DNA of 64,000 nucleotides from Zhengella mangrovi (GTDB lineage Bacteria > Pseudomonadota > Alphaproteobacteria > Rhizobiales > Rhizobiaceae). Shown piece by piece: positions 17,732 to 26,508 of this stretch (position 1 is the first letter of the stretch; every line of letters starts with the position of its first letter). A program made the position numbers and the translations under genes. Where the stretch lies: positions 124,001 through 188,000 of the forward strand of contig NZ_PDVP01000005.1 of NCBI RefSeq assembly GCF_002727065.1. Reading direction: 5' to 3'. Below the pieces are notes generated by a model. The model was given only the letters and a program-made list of their open reading frames with translations, was not told where the DNA came from and did no database searches.

Positions 17732-18886
17732 TCAGAGAAGCGTCAGTTGCTCCCCGTCCGGGCGCGGCGGGATGAACAGGTCGGTCCGCAGGCTGCGGCG
17801 TTCCTCGTTGAGGCCGAGACGCCGGGCCGCGATCTCGAAGCGTCGCCCGATCTGCCAGGCATACGGACCCTTGCCCTTCATCCTGCGGCCCCATTCGGCA
17901 TCGTAATCCTTGCCGCCGCGCATGGAGCGGATCAGCCCGATGACATGCCGATAGCGATCCGGGTAATGGCGCAGCAGCCATTCCTTGAACACGGGCGCCA
18001 CTTCCAGCGGCAGCCGCAGGATGATGAAACCGGCTTCGCTGGCCCCTGCCGCCCGGGCGGAATCGAGGATTCGCTCGACTTCATGGTCGTTCAACCCGGG
18101 GACCAGCGGCGCGGCCATCACCGACACCGGAATGCCGGCCTCCGACAGCTGCTTCATGGTCTCCAGCCGCCGTGCCGGCGAGGCCGCGCGCGGCTCCATC
18201 GTCCGCGACAGCCGGTGGTCGAGCGTGGTCACGGAGAGCGCCACCTTGGCCAGTCCCTTGGCCGCCATGCGGGACAGGATATCGATGTCGCGAGTCACCA
18301 GCGCCGACTTGGTGACGATGCCGACAGGATGATTGGCCGCTTCGAGCACCTCCAGGATCTCGCGCATGACGCGCCATTTCTTCTCGATCGGCTGGTACGG
18401 GTCGGTATTGGTGCCGATCGCGATGGTGCGCGGCTCATAGCCCTTCTTGCCGAGTTCATGTGCCAGCAGGCGCGGCGCATCCGGCTTGGCAAACAGCCGC
18501 GATTCGAAATCCAGCCCCGCCGAAAGGCCCATGTAGGCGTGGGTCGGGCGTGCGAAACAGTAGACGCAGCCGTGCTCGCAGCCGCGATAGGGGTTGATCG
18601 ACCGGTCGAAGGAAATGTCGGGTGAATCGTTGCGCGTGATGATCGTGCGCGGCTTTTCCACCTGGGTTGTCGTCTTGAACGGCGCCAGCTCCTCGTCCAG
18701 GTCCCAGCCGTCATCGAAGACATGGCGGCTCAGGGCCTCGAACCGGCCGGACGGGTTGATCGCCGATGCCCGGCCCCGGCGACGCGCCTCTTCCAGGCGC
18801 ATGCCGCTGGCATTGATCAACGCATTGGCCATGTCCGCGCCGCCTTCCGTGAAAGCTGACAGGTCCGCTTTGGCAATCGGTTCCAT
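17732..18886 (-). CDS. PA0069/SplB-like (COG1533) radical SAM protein
   Basis: The 384-residue protein has the radical SAM cluster motif [12 protein letters not shown] (CxxxCxxC) near residue 105 within [14 protein letters not shown], typical of the COG1533 family related to spore photoproduct lyase but of unknown function in non-sporeformers. Later conserved stretches are [13 protein letters not shown] and the S-adenosylmethionine-contacting [12 protein letters not shown] chose the ATG at 18886 since GAGGAG ends six bases upstream; another ATG two codons earlier overlaps that site. It precedes rnhB. A LexA-type box 61 bp upstream suggests DNA-damage control, which would suit a repair role, but this is inference. 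Confidence 0.88.
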   Translation of the reverse strand: MEPIAKADLSAFTEGGADMANALINASGMRLEEARRRGRASAINPSGRFEALSRHVFDDGWDLDEELAPFKTTTQVEKPRTIITRNDSPDISFDRSINPYRGCEHGCVYCFARPTHAYMGLSAGLDFESRLFAKPDAPRLLAHELGKKGYEPRTIAIGTNTDPYQPIEKKWRVMREILEVLEAANHPVGIVTKSALVTRDIDILSRMAAKGLAKVALSVTTLDHRLSRTMEPRAASPARRLETMKQLSEAGIPVSVMAAPLVPGLNDHEVERILDSARAAGASEAGFIILRLPLEVAPVFKEWLLRHYPDRYRHVIGLIRSMRGGKDYDAEWGRRMKGKGPYAWQIGRRFEIAARRLGLNEERRSLRTDLFIPPRPDGEQLTLL

Positions 18887-18946
18887 GGGCATCTCCTCGA
18901 CGGAAACGAATCTGGGTGACTGACAATATTCCTATCGCAGGTAAGC

Positions 18947-18961
18947 GAACAAAGCAAGAAC
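18947..18961 (-). promoter_or_regulatory. LexA-type SOS box (GTTC-N7-GTTC)
   Basis: On the minus strand the sequence reads GTTC-TTGCTTT-GTTC, an exact match to the alphaproteobacterial LexA direct-repeat operator. It lies 61 bp upstream of the radical SAM start codon. A TTGCTT inside it could serve as -35, with TAGGAA 17 bases further as a weak -10, so LexA would block polymerase binding. The eight-base motif is expected about twice by chance in 64 kb, but rarely in an intergenic promoter region. Confidence 0.5.
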
Positions 18962-19116
18962 ATATCTCAGAACATGCCGGGACCAGGGCAGGGTGTCGGC
19001 CTATTGGAAAGTGCCGGAACCTTCATCAGATGCCTGAAGAAAGTGCTTAGAAACCGGGATATTAGGCCTTGAGTCCATCTGGATTTCACAAGCCGGATAA
19101 GATAAGCGTCTCTGCA

Positions 19117-19632
19117 ATGCTGACCGTGCTGATCGAAACCCACAACGACGAAGAACCGCTGGCGCGCACGCTGGCGACGCTGGTTCCGGCAGCCGTCGAG
19201 GGCCTTGTCCGCGACGTCATCGTCTGCGACCGCCAGTCCACCGACCACACCCACAAGGTTGCCGATCACGCCGGTTGCGTGTTCGTTGCCGGCGGCGATC
19301 TCGCCGCGGCCATCCGCAGGGCGCGAGCCGAGTGGATCCTGTTTCTGGAGCCGGGCGCCCGGATGATCGATGGCTGGATGGACCCGGTGATCGCCCATGC
19401 CGGTCACATGACGACGCCGGCCCGTTTTTCCCGCGCCCGGGAAGACCGTCCGGGTTTCTTCACCCGGGTCTTCTCGGCGCGCCGGCCATTGTCTGACGGC
19501 CTGGTGATCACGAAGCGGCAGGCCGCGGCCCTGGCCAAGAACGCGAAAACGTCCGATGCCGTGGCCCGCGGGTTGGCCACCCGCAAGCTGTCGGGCCTCA
19601 TCAGCCCGGCACCGTCCCGCGCCCGTCGCTGA
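19117..19632 (+). CDS. family 2 glycosyltransferase-like protein
   Basis: This 171-residue protein opens with MLTVLIETHNDEEPLARTLATLVP, the first strand and nucleotide-binding loop of GT-A fold family 2 enzymes. It continues with VRDVIVCDRQSTDHTHKVAD, where CDRQSTD replaces the common DDGSTD. The third acidic region WILFLEPGARM has Glu-Pro-Gly in place of a clear DxD motif. At about 170 residues it is shorter than full glycosyltransferases, so activity is uncertain. I chose the ATG at 19117 because the conserved start begins there. It is convergent with moaB, nine bases away. Confidence 0.7.
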   Translation: MLTVLIETHNDEEPLARTLATLVPAAVEGLVRDVIVCDRQSTDHTHKVADHAGCVFVAGGDLAAAIRRARAEWILFLEPGARMIDGWMDPVIAHAGHMTTPARFSRAREDRPGFFTRVFSARRPLSDGLVITKRQAAALAKNAKTSDAVARGLATRKLSGLISPAPSRARR

Positions 19633-19641
19633 CCATGGTTC

Positions 19642-20199
19642 CTAGACGGCCTTGCCGCCGCCGCGCTTCAGGTGCTCGTCCAGCCGGGGCATGATTTCCA
19701 CGAAATTGCACGGCATGTGCCGGTAGTCGAACTGCAGGCTGAGGATCTCGTCCCAGGCATCCTTGCAGGCCCCCGGCGAGCCCGGCAGCACGAACACGAA
19801 GGTCTGGTCGATGATGCCGGCCGTCGCCCGCGACTGGATGGTCGACGTGCCGATCTTGTCGAAGGATATCCGGTGAAAGACGGCAGAGAAACCGTCCATC
19901 GTCTTGTCGAACAGCGGCTCCAGCGCTTCCGGCGTCACGTCGCGGCCGGTAAAGCCGGTTCCCCCCGTGGTGATCACCGCGTCCACGCCGTCGCCCGTTG
20001 TCCACGCCTTGACGCGGGCGCGGATCGCCTCCACGTCGTCGGTGACGATCGCCCGATCGCTCAGCACGTGGCCCGCTGCCTCGATCCGCTCGGCAAGCGT
20101 TCGGCCGGACTTGTCTTCCTCCAGCGATCGCGTGTCCGAGACGGTCAGCACGGCGAACCGCACGGGCACGAAGGGGCGGGTCTCGTCGATACGGCTCAT
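19642..20199 (-). CDS. moaB: molybdenum cofactor biosynthesis protein B
   Basis: MoaB/MogA-family proteins adenylate molybdopterin before metal insertion. The 185-residue product has the family's core: FAVLTVSDTRSLEEDKSG, then VDAVITTGGTGFTGRDVTPE (TGGTG motif) and the C-terminal PGSPGACKDAWDEIL. The length is slightly above that of E. coli MoaB because of a C-terminal RHMPCNFVEIMPRL extension usual in alphaproteobacteria. The ATG is preceded by GGAG and overlaps the stop of ispE (ATGA), so the two are co-translated. Confidence 0.93.
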   Translation of the reverse strand: MSRIDETRPFVPVRFAVLTVSDTRSLEEDKSGRTLAERIEAAGHVLSDRAIVTDDVEAIRARVKAWTTGDGVDAVITTGGTGFTGRDVTPEALEPLFDKTMDGFSAVFHRISFDKIGTSTIQSRATAGIIDQTFVFVLPGSPGACKDAWDEILSLQFDYRHMPCNFVEIMPRLDEHLKRGGGKAV

Positions 20200-21092
20200 G
20201 GCGCGTCTCCTGTCTGCGAGGCGAAGCTGGTCGTTGCGGCCACGAACCAGGCCGGGTGGGCCGCGGAAAGGCGCCGCGCCGCCGCGTCGGCCTCGCCGCT
20301 CGAACTGAAAATCGCGAAACAGGTCGCCCCCGATCCGGACATGCGGGCAAGCCGCGGCTTTTCCGCCGCGAGCGCGGCCAGGACTGCAGGGATGGCCGGG
20401 CAGATCGCGCAGGCCGCCGCCTGCATGTCGTTGCGCGTCTTGTCCAGCCACCCGATGACGCTGTCGACCGTCGTGAACGTCCCCGCCCCTGGCAAGGGGG
20501 CGTTGTCCCGGCTGGCCAGGTGGCGAAACACCTCCGGCGTCGACACGGCGACGCCCGGGTTGACGAGCACCATTGCCAGCGCCGGAAAGGGCAGGACCGG
20601 CGCGATGTCCTCGCCGATGCCTTCAGCCCGCAGCGGCGCGGCGCAAACGCACATCGGCAGGTCCGCGCCGAGCGCAAGACCGGTCGCCGCTAGGGCATCG
20701 GACGAAAGCCCGAGATCGAAACAGGCGTTGAGCGCCCGCAGTGTAGCCGCCGCGTCGGAGGACCCGCCGCCGATGCCGGAGGACACCGGCAGGATCTTCT
20801 CCAGGTGAATGGCCACCGGGCCGAAGGCATGGCCGGCACGCAACCGGTCGCGGGCCCGCGCCACCAGGTTGTCTTGCGCCGGGTCGAGGCTGCCGGCCAT
20901 GGGGCCGGAGATCGTCAACCGGTCTTCCGGCGCCGGCGTCACCGTGATCCGGTCGCCAAGCGCGGTGAAAACCGCCAGCGTGTCGAGCAGGTGATAGCCG
21001 TCGGCCCTGCGGCCGGTGATGTGCAGCGCAAGGTTGATCTTGGCGGGCGCGTGGGCATGCCAGCGCCCGTCGACGTCCGCGACGGGATGCAA
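20196..21092 (-). CDS. ispE: 4-diphosphocytidyl-2-C-methyl-D-erythritol kinase
   Basis: IspE phosphorylates CDP-methylerythritol in the MEP pathway to isoprenoids, in the cytoplasm. The 298-residue protein starts with HAPAKINLALHITGRRADGYH, with the catalytic-region Lys-Asn pair, and carries the GHMP kinase ATP loop PVSSGIGGGSSDAAA near residue 107. The third GHMP motif is MSGSGATCFAIF near 250. It is the upstream partner of moaB by a four-base overlap and follows a small membrane protein by six bases. Its product feeds the polyprenyl synthase encoded at 23.5 kb. Confidence 0.96.
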   Translation of the reverse strand: MHPVADVDGRWHAHAPAKINLALHITGRRADGYHLLDTLAVFTALGDRITVTPAPEDRLTISGPMAGSLDPAQDNLVARARDRLRAGHAFGPVAIHLEKILPVSSGIGGGSSDAAATLRALNACFDLGLSSDALAATGLALGADLPMCVCAAPLRAEGIGEDIAPVLPFPALAMVLVNPGVAVSTPEVFRHLASRDNAPLPGAGTFTTVDSVIGWLDKTRNDMQAAACAICPAIPAVLAALAAEKPRLARMSGSGATCFAIFSSSGEADAAARRLSAAHPAWFVAATTSFASQTGDAP

Positions 21093-21098
21093 GCGGTG

Positions 21099-21284
21099 TC
21101 AGTCCTTCTTGAGCCGGTACTCGCCCGTCTCGGGATCCTGCACCAGCGTGCCATGGGCACGGTTCTTCAGTTCCGCTTCCTCGCGGCGGACCTTCGCCGA
21201 AACGCGTTGCGCTTCCTTCACGAAGGACTTGTAGCCGTACCAGGCGACAAGGCCGACGGTGCCCAACAGGAGAATCTGGGCCAT
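21099..21284 (-). CDS. small membrane-anchored protein, 61 aa
   Basis: I do not know its function. It starts at ATG 21284 with a very strong GGAAGGAGG site. Residues 3-20 (QILLLGTVGLVAWYGYKSFV) form one membrane helix, followed by a charged helix (KEAQRVSAKVRREEAELKNR) and a short tail, LVQDPETGEYRLKKD. The tail resembles small Rhizobiales proteins in which a predicted disordered end follows a helix. It sits six bases before ispE and so is part of that operon. Confidence 0.75.
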   Translation of the reverse strand: MAQILLLGTVGLVAWYGYKSFVKEAQRVSAKVRREEAELKNRAHGTLVQDPETGEYRLKKD

Positions 21285-21360
21285 TTCTTCCTCCTTCCGG
21301 CGCTGTCTCGTCTTTCGCCGGCGCTTTGCTGGAGACAGTCTACCCGTCCCGTGCCAACTC

Positions 21361-22212
21361 TCAAAGGCCCAACCGGCCCCACCATGCGCGCTCGTTCGCC
21401 GCATCGGCGATCGCCTCGACCGCCTGCGCGCCGCTGCCTGCGCTGAAGCCGAACAGGCCGCGGCGTCCGAACAGGCCCCGTGGCGGGCTGATCAGCTTGA
21501 GCCGGGTCTTCTCGCCGTAGCGCTCCTTGAGGAACGAGCGCATGTCGCCGATGCCGTCAACGAGACCCATCCGCAAGCCGGCCTCGCCTGCCCAGAACGC
21601 GCCGGTAAACAGCTCCGGATCGTCGGCGAGCCGGTCGCCACGGCGCGATTTCACCAGGTCGATAAAGGTCTTGTGGATGTCGAGTTGCAGGCTTTTCAGC
21701 CGCTCGATGTCCTCTTCCTTCTCCGGCTGGAACGGGTCCAGCACCGATTTGTTGCTTCCCGCCGTGTAGACCCGCCGTTCAACGCCGATCTTCTTCAGCA
21801 GTTCCGGAAAGCCGAATCCGGCGGAAATCACGCCAATGGAGCCGACGATGGAGGACGGGTCGGCAATGATCTCGTCGCCCGCGCAGGCGATCATGTATCC
21901 GCCGGAGGCCGCCGCGTCCTCGACGAAGACCAGAACCTTCTTGTCCTTCTCCCTCGCCAGGTCACGAATGCGCCGGAAGATCAGCCGCGATTGAACCGGC
22001 GATCCGCCCGGCGAATTGACCGAGACCGCAACCGCGGGGGCATCGCCGTAGGAAAAGGCCTTCTCGATGATGCCGGCGGTGGAGGCGAGGTTCAGCGCCG
22101 GCCGCCCGAGTGATCCGCCCGCGGCGATCACGCCATGCAGGCGGATCACGGGGATGGTCTTGCCTTCGGGGCGCAGGCGTTTCGGCAGCAATCGTGTCAG
22201 CGCGTTGGCCAC
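21361..22212 (-). CDS. S49 family serine peptidase (SohB/SppA-like)
   Basis: The 283-residue protein is a short, single-domain S49 peptidase. After an N-terminal RLLPKRLRPEGKTIPVIRLHG come VNSPGGSPVQS (the substrate-binding glycine turn), VFVEDAAASGGYMIACAGDEI with the nucleophilic serine of the ASGGY motif, and IGSIGVI. The general-base lysine is likely in the TAGSNKSVLDPF stretch. Such enzymes degrade signal peptides or membrane protein fragments. No clear membrane anchor is seen at the N-terminus, so it could be peripheral. I chose the GTG at 22212 with GGAG upstream; earlier codons are rich in Cys and Arg and unlike the family. Confidence 0.9.
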   Translation of the reverse strand: MANALTRLLPKRLRPEGKTIPVIRLHGVIAAGGSLGRPALNLASTAGIIEKAFSYGDAPAVAVSVNSPGGSPVQSRLIFRRIRDLAREKDKKVLVFVEDAAASGGYMIACAGDEIIADPSSIVGSIGVISAGFGFPELLKKIGVERRVYTAGSNKSVLDPFQPEKEEDIERLKSLQLDIHKTFIDLVKSRRGDRLADDPELFTGAFWAGEAGLRMGLVDGIGDMRSFLKERYGEKTRLKLISPPRGLFGRRGLFGFSAGSGAQAVEAIADAANERAWWGRLGL

Positions 22213-22287
22213 GTGTTTCTCCGGTCGTGTTGGGTCCTGCCTGCAATGTAAGCGGCAAAGTGCCGCGCACAATGGCCAGGCCCGCTC

Positions 22288-23052
22288 TCAGTCACCGAAA
22301 AGTGACGCCCGGCCGTTGTTGATCCCGTCCGCCAGCTCCGAAAACCGGTCGCTGCCCGCCTCGTGCAGGAAGAGCGGCGGGGCGAAGGTCAGGCGCTTGC
22401 GCGAGGCGCGCGTGCCGCGAATGACCAGCCGGATCGCCGCCATGTCGGCGCGCGGGTGGATGGGCTTGATCTCCAGCGCACCGAACCGGCCGTCGAGCGC
22501 CGCCAGTGCTTCGCCGATGGCATCGGGGCGCAGGATGAGCGCGACCAGGCCGCGCGTCCGCGTGATCGCTGCGGCGGTGCGGACCCAGGCCTCGATGAGC
22601 CCGTCCGCCATGACATGCGCCTCGGCCTTCAGGTCGTCCGGCGTCCGCCGGTCGTGCCCGGCGTTGAAGGGCGGGTTCATCAGCACCGCGTCGAAGCCGT
22701 TGTCGGTAAGCCCGGCCTCGGCCCGCGCCTTGCCGCGCAGCGTCACGTCGGCCTCCACCATAGCCGCCCGTGCCCGAAGCCACGCGTTCTGCTCCAGGGC
22801 CAGGGTCTCGCGGCCATGCGCCGCCATTTCGGCGGACCGTTCGAACAGCACCACCTCCGCGTCGCGGCAGCGCGAGATCGCCGCCAGTCCCGCCGCGCCG
22901 GCGCCCGCGCCGAGATCGGCGATCCGCCCGGCAAAGCCCGACGGCAGCGCCGCGGCCAGCATCATCGCATCCATGCCCGCCCGGTGACCGCGGCGGGCGG
23001 GCTGCCGGAGCCAGAATTCGCCACGGTGGAAGGCGTCGATGGTGAAGTCCAA
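22288..23052 (-). CDS. TrmN6-like N6-adenine methyltransferase
   Basis: This 254-residue class I methyltransferase has IADLGAGAGAAGLA (SAM motif I, near residue 44), an acidic ribose contact in VVLFERSAEM, and the catalytic NPPF motif (VLMNPPFNAGHD near 125) of N6-adenine or N-methylases. It resembles the tRNA1(Val) adenine-37 methyltransferase family (TrmN6/YfiC), including the start FTIDAFHRGEFWLRQPARRGHRAGMDA. A TTG at 23052 is the only start that keeps this conserved beginning. It lies 11 bp after the DUF2007 gene in the same operon. The tRNA substrate is inferred from the family. Confidence 0.85.
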   Translation of the reverse strand: MDFTIDAFHRGEFWLRQPARRGHRAGMDAMMLAAALPSGFAGRIADLGAGAGAAGLAAISRCRDAEVVLFERSAEMAAHGRETLALEQNAWLRARAAMVEADVTLRGKARAEAGLTDNGFDAVLMNPPFNAGHDRRTPDDLKAEAHVMADGLIEAWVRTAAAITRTRGLVALILRPDAIGEALAALDGRFGALEIKPIHPRADMAAIRLVIRGTRASRKRLTFAPPLFLHEAGSDRFSELADGINNGRASLFGD

Positions 23053-23063
23053 GGGCCGAGGCC

Positions 23064-23288
23064 TCAGTTGTCGCGCGTTTCGTCGCCGATGCCCGCGTCG
23101 GTCAGCAGGCGGCGGGCTTCCTCGATGCGTTCTTCCTCCACCATCAGCCGCCGGGGCAGGATGCCCAGCGAACCCTCCATGATGCTCATGTTGCCATCGG
23201 CGACAAAGCAGGCGATGCCGGCATCGCGCATCAGGGCCTCGGCGAAGGACAGGACAACCGGGTCGTTGGTCCGGATCAGTTCTTTCAT
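23064..23288 (-). CDS. DUF2007 domain protein
   Basis: The 74-residue protein is a single DUF2007 domain, a small ferredoxin-like alpha-beta fold sometimes called a putative signal-transducing protein. Typical features are the start MKELIRTNDPVVLSFAEALM, the central GIACFVADGN and RRLMVEEERIEEARRLL. There is no export signal. It is the first gene of a minus-strand operon leading through the methylase, S49 peptidase, small membrane protein and ispE to moaB. Its role is unknown. Confidence 0.85.
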   Translation of the reverse strand: MKELIRTNDPVVLSFAEALMRDAGIACFVADGNMSIMEGSLGILPRRLMVEEERIEEARRLLTDAGIGDETRDN

Positions 23289-23388
23289 GGCCGCGACTAT
23301 GGCCGGGAAGGGGCCTTTCCGTAAAGCGCTATTGCCGCGCGGGAGACAAATGCTGCGCCAATTTGCGCGGCTCCGCGCCCGCTCCAGC

Positions 23389-23408
23389 CTTGCGGCACGC
23401 GCCGCAAG
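23389..23408. other. hairpin upstream of the polyprenyl synthase gene
   Basis: Perfect eight-base arms CTTGCGGC and GCCGCAAG with a four-base loop lie 60 bp before the start codon, between two divergent genes. There is no T run. It may be an RNA hairpin in the leader or a protein-binding site. Confidence 0.3.
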
Positions 23409-23468
23409 CGATTATCAGACGGACTTGCGGCGGGATGGATCGCCGGCGGGCATGAACGGAGTGTGGCC

Positions 23469-24485
23469 GTGGGAGTTGTAGTGTCGATCGACGAAGGCAA
23501 GAAGACGGCTGCTTCGGTCAAGCCGTTGATGGACCTGACGGCGCCGGGCATGGCCCGGGTCAACGAACTGATTCTGTCCAAGGCCGGGTCGGACGTCGAA
23601 CTCATCCCCGAGATTTCCCGCCACCTCGTGGCGGCAGGCGGCAAGCGCCTGCGCCCGATGCTCACGCTGGCCGCGGCGGAAGCCTTCGGCTATTCCGGCG
23701 ACGGCCACGTCAAGCTGGCGACCGCCGTCGAATTCATGCACACCGCCACGCTTCTCCATGACGACGTGGTCGACGAAAGCGACCTGCGGCGCGGCTCCGA
23801 GACGGCCCGCGTGATCTGGGGCAACCAGGCTTCGGTACTCGTTGGCGATTTCCTTCTCGGCCAGGCGTTCCGCATGATGGTCGAAGTCGGCTCCCTGCCC
23901 GCGCTCGACGTGCTCTCCACCGCGGCCTCGATCATCGCCGAGGGCGAGGTCTGGCAATTGTCGGCCGCCAAGGACCTGGAGACGACGGAAGACGACTATC
24001 TCGGCGTCATCAACGCCAAGACGGCGGCGCTGTTCTCGGCCGCCGCCGAGGTGGGGCCGATCATCGCCGGCAAGGGCAAGGCGGAACGCGCGGCCCTGCG
24101 CTCCTACGGCACCAATCTCGGTCTCGCCTTCCAGCTTGTCGACGACGCCCTGGACTATGGCGGCTCCTCCGCCGACCTCGGCAAGAATGTCGGCGACGAT
24201 TTCCGCGAGGGCAAGGTAACGCTGCCGGTGCTGCTCGCCTATCGCCGTGGCTCGGCCGACGAGCGCGCGTTCTGGAAGCGCGCCATCGAGGAAGGCGACA
24301 GCGGCGACGACAACCTCGCGACGGCGCTGGCTCACATGCAGCGCCATGGCGCGATCGCCGACACCATCCAGCGCGCCCGCCACTACGGCGAAATCGCGCG
24401 CGATGCGCTCGCTCCGCTGCCCGCCGGCCCCCAGAAGGCCGCGATGGTCGAGGTCATCGACTTCTGCATTTCGCGCGTGGTCTGA
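23469..24485 (+). CDS. polyprenyl diphosphate synthase (octa-/decaprenyl type)
   Basis: This 338-residue trans-prenyltransferase makes the long isoprenoid tail for ubiquinone. It has GGKRLRP, the first aspartate-rich motif LLHDDVVDESDLRRG and the second FQLVDDALDYGG. Residues before the first DDxxD are small (MHTAT), which favours a long product, probably C40-C50. I chose the GTG at 23469 with GGAG seven bases upstream, which gives the start VGVVVSIDEGKK seen in relatives; GTG codons at 23463 and 23481 are alternatives. It works with UbiA at 39.2 kb. Confidence 0.94.
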   Translation: MGVVVSIDEGKKTAASVKPLMDLTAPGMARVNELILSKAGSDVELIPEISRHLVAAGGKRLRPMLTLAAAEAFGYSGDGHVKLATAVEFMHTATLLHDDVVDESDLRRGSETARVIWGNQASVLVGDFLLGQAFRMMVEVGSLPALDVLSTAASIIAEGEVWQLSAAKDLETTEDDYLGVINAKTAALFSAAAEVGPIIAGKGKAERAALRSYGTNLGLAFQLVDDALDYGGSSADLGKNVGDDFREGKVTLPVLLAYRRGSADERAFWKRAIEEGDSGDDNLATALAHMQRHGAIADTIQRARHYGEIARDALAPLPAGPQKAAMVEVIDFCISRVV

Positions 24486-24636
24486 GCAGCCTGCGGACCT
24501 GCAACGGACGGGATCGCGCACCGCCGTCCGGCCGCATTGCGCCGTGACCGCAAAAAGGCCATCCTTTGCCTGATGACTCGCGACCATGTGCGGCGCGCGC
24601 CGCGATTTGTGACAGGCGAAAGCAGGAAGGAATGAC

Positions 24637-26415
24637 ATGCGGTTTGGTTTGATGCGCAGGGTATCGGGTCTGGCGATCCTGGCAGCGGTTGCATTCACGG
24701 GCGGCCCGGTCATGGCCAAGGAAACCGCCGCAGCGCCAAAGGCGCCGCCGGTTGTCGCCGCGTCGCTCGCCGGCGCCTTCCTCGCCGCGCGAACGGCGGA
24801 AGCCGACAACGACTACGCCGACGCCATTGCCTTCTACCAGCGCGCCCTTGCATTCGATGTCGACAACGAGCAGCTTCAGCAGTCGCTCCTCCTGACGATG
24901 ATTGCCGGCGGCCGGTTCGACGATGCGCTGCCCGTCGCCGAAAAGCTGAAATCGGTTCCCGAAGCCGAGCGCTACGCCCGACTTGCGCTCGGCGTCGATG
25001 CCATTCGCGGCAAGCAGTATCGCTCGGCGATCAATTATTTCCGCCTGGCGCTCTCGTCCGACCTCGACAACCTCCTGACCGGGGTGCTGACGAGCTGGGC
25101 CATGACTGGATCCGGGAATACCAAGGACGCGCTGGAACACCTGGCAAAGCTTGAAGGACCGGCCTGGTTCGAGATCTTCCGGAATTACCAGGCGGCGCTG
25201 ATCGCAGACGTGGCCGGCGATCCCTCGGCAGGCGAGCGCTACCAGAAGGTTCTCGATGACCGCGCCGCCGCCGGCGCGGCGCCCGACACCTGGCTGCGCG
25301 CGGTCGATGCCTATGTCTCCTGGGCGGCCCGCAACGGCCGCCAGAAGAAGGCCATGGAGGTTGCCGATCTCGGCCTGGAGGTCTCTGCCGGACGCCCGTC
25401 GACGACGGCGTTGAAGGCAGCCATCGAGGCCGGGAAGACGGTTCCCCCGCTGGTCCGCAATCCGAAGGAAGGCGGCGCCGAGATCCTGCTGAACGTTGCC
25501 GCGGCGCTCAATCGCACGGGCGGCGAGAATTTCGTCCGCCTCTACCTGCGTTATGCGCTGGCCCTGGATCCGAACAATGACATGGCGTTGGCGACGCTCG
25601 GCTCGGTCGCCGAGAAACTGGGCGAATCCCAGCTTGCCATCGATACCTATTCGAAGGTCCCGGCGACCTCGTCGTTCAAGCGGCTGGCCGAGTTGCAGCT
25701 CGGTCTGAACCTCGCCGACCTCGATCGCTACGACGAGGCCGTCAAGCATCTCAAGACGGCCATTGCCGAGGACGAGACGGACACCCGCGCCTGGCTTTCG
25801 CTCGGCGGTGTCTATGCCGCCAAGGAGGAGTTTGCCGAGGCCGCGAAGCTCTACGACGAGGCGGTGACCAAGATCGGCGAGCCGAAGCCGGAAGACTGGA
25901 CGCTGTTCTACCGCCGCGGCATTGCCTACGAGCGCATCAAGCAGTGGGACAAGGCCGAACCCAATTTCCGCAAGGCGCTGGAACTTGAACCCGACCAGCC
26001 GCAGGTGCTCAACTACCTCGGCTATTCCTGGGTCGACATGAACCGGAACCTTGACGAAGGCCTGGAGATGATCCGCAAGGCCGTCGATCTGCGCCCGCAG
26101 GACGGCTATATCGTCGACTCGCTCGGCTGGGCCTACTACCGCCTCGGCCGCTACGACGAGGCGGTGAAGGAACTTGACCGCGCCGTCAGCCTCATGCCCC
26201 AGGACCCCACGATCAACGATCATCTCGGCGATGCCTACTGGCGGGTCGGACGGCGCCTGGAAGCCACCTTCCAGTGGTCCCATGCCCTTGGCCTCAACCC
26301 GGATGACGACCTCAGGCCGAAGGTCGAGGCCAAGCTGAAGAAAGGCCTGCCTGAGGAGAAGAAGCCGGACCTGGCCGAACCGGCGGAGGCCGGAAAGGGC
26401 GGCGACAAGGGATGA
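24637..26415 (+). CDS. secreted or periplasmic tetratricopeptide repeat protein
   Basis: The 592-residue protein begins with a Sec signal (MRFGLMRRVSGLAILAAVAF, then GGPVMA) and is built almost entirely of TPR-type helical repeats from about residue 45 to 565. The repeats become more regular in the C-terminal half: EAVKHLKTAIAEDETDTRAW, KAEPNFRKALELEPDQPQVL and EAVKELDRAVSLMPQDPTIN. This layout is widespread in Rhizobiales near polyprenyl synthase genes. It probably works as a scaffold for envelope assembly; the function is unknown. AGGAAGGA precedes the ATG. A charged Glu/Lys-rich tail ends the protein. Confidence 0.85.
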   Translation: MRFGLMRRVSGLAILAAVAFTGGPVMAKETAAAPKAPPVVAASLAGAFLAARTAEADNDYADAIAFYQRALAFDVDNEQLQQSLLLTMIAGGRFDDALPVAEKLKSVPEAERYARLALGVDAIRGKQYRSAINYFRLALSSDLDNLLTGVLTSWAMTGSGNTKDALEHLAKLEGPAWFEIFRNYQAALIADVAGDPSAGERYQKVLDDRAAAGAAPDTWLRAVDAYVSWAARNGRQKKAMEVADLGLEVSAGRPSTTALKAAIEAGKTVPPLVRNPKEGGAEILLNVAAALNRTGGENFVRLYLRYALALDPNNDMALATLGSVAEKLGESQLAIDTYSKVPATSSFKRLAELQLGLNLADLDRYDEAVKHLKTAIAEDETDTRAWLSLGGVYAAKEEFAEAAKLYDEAVTKIGEPKPEDWTLFYRRGIAYERIKQWDKAEPNFRKALELEPDQPQVLNYLGYSWVDMNRNLDEGLEMIRKAVDLRPQDGYIVDSLGWAYYRLGRYDEAVKELDRAVSLMPQDPTINDHLGDAYWRVGRRLEATFQWSHALGLNPDDDLRPKVEAKLKKGLPEEKKPDLAEPAEAGKGGDKG

Positions 26416-26428
26416 TCCGGCCGACCGA

Positions 26429-26442
26429 TTGACCCGCATCAA
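26429..26442 (+). promoter_or_regulatory. FNR/FixK-type box before the ABC exporter operon
   Basis: TTGAC-CCGC-ATCAA matches the alphaproteobacterial FNR/FixK/FnrL consensus TTGA(C/T)-N4-(A/G)TCAA exactly. It sits in the 93-bp gap between the TPR protein and the ABC ATPase gene, its centre 73 bp before the ATPase start. That leaves room for a class II promoter whose start would be near 26477. Confidence 0.5.
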
Positions 26443-26508
26443 GGCCGGGGCAGGCAAAGGCATTCAGTCTTGCCCCGTCTTTCAGGGGAGGCGTGGCAGG
26501 GTGGGATC

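Noticed and set aside
18956-18975. A second LexA-type direct repeat (GAAC...GAAC) overlapping the first
   Set aside because: The spacing here is eight bases, not seven, so only the pair at 18947-18961 fits the consensus.
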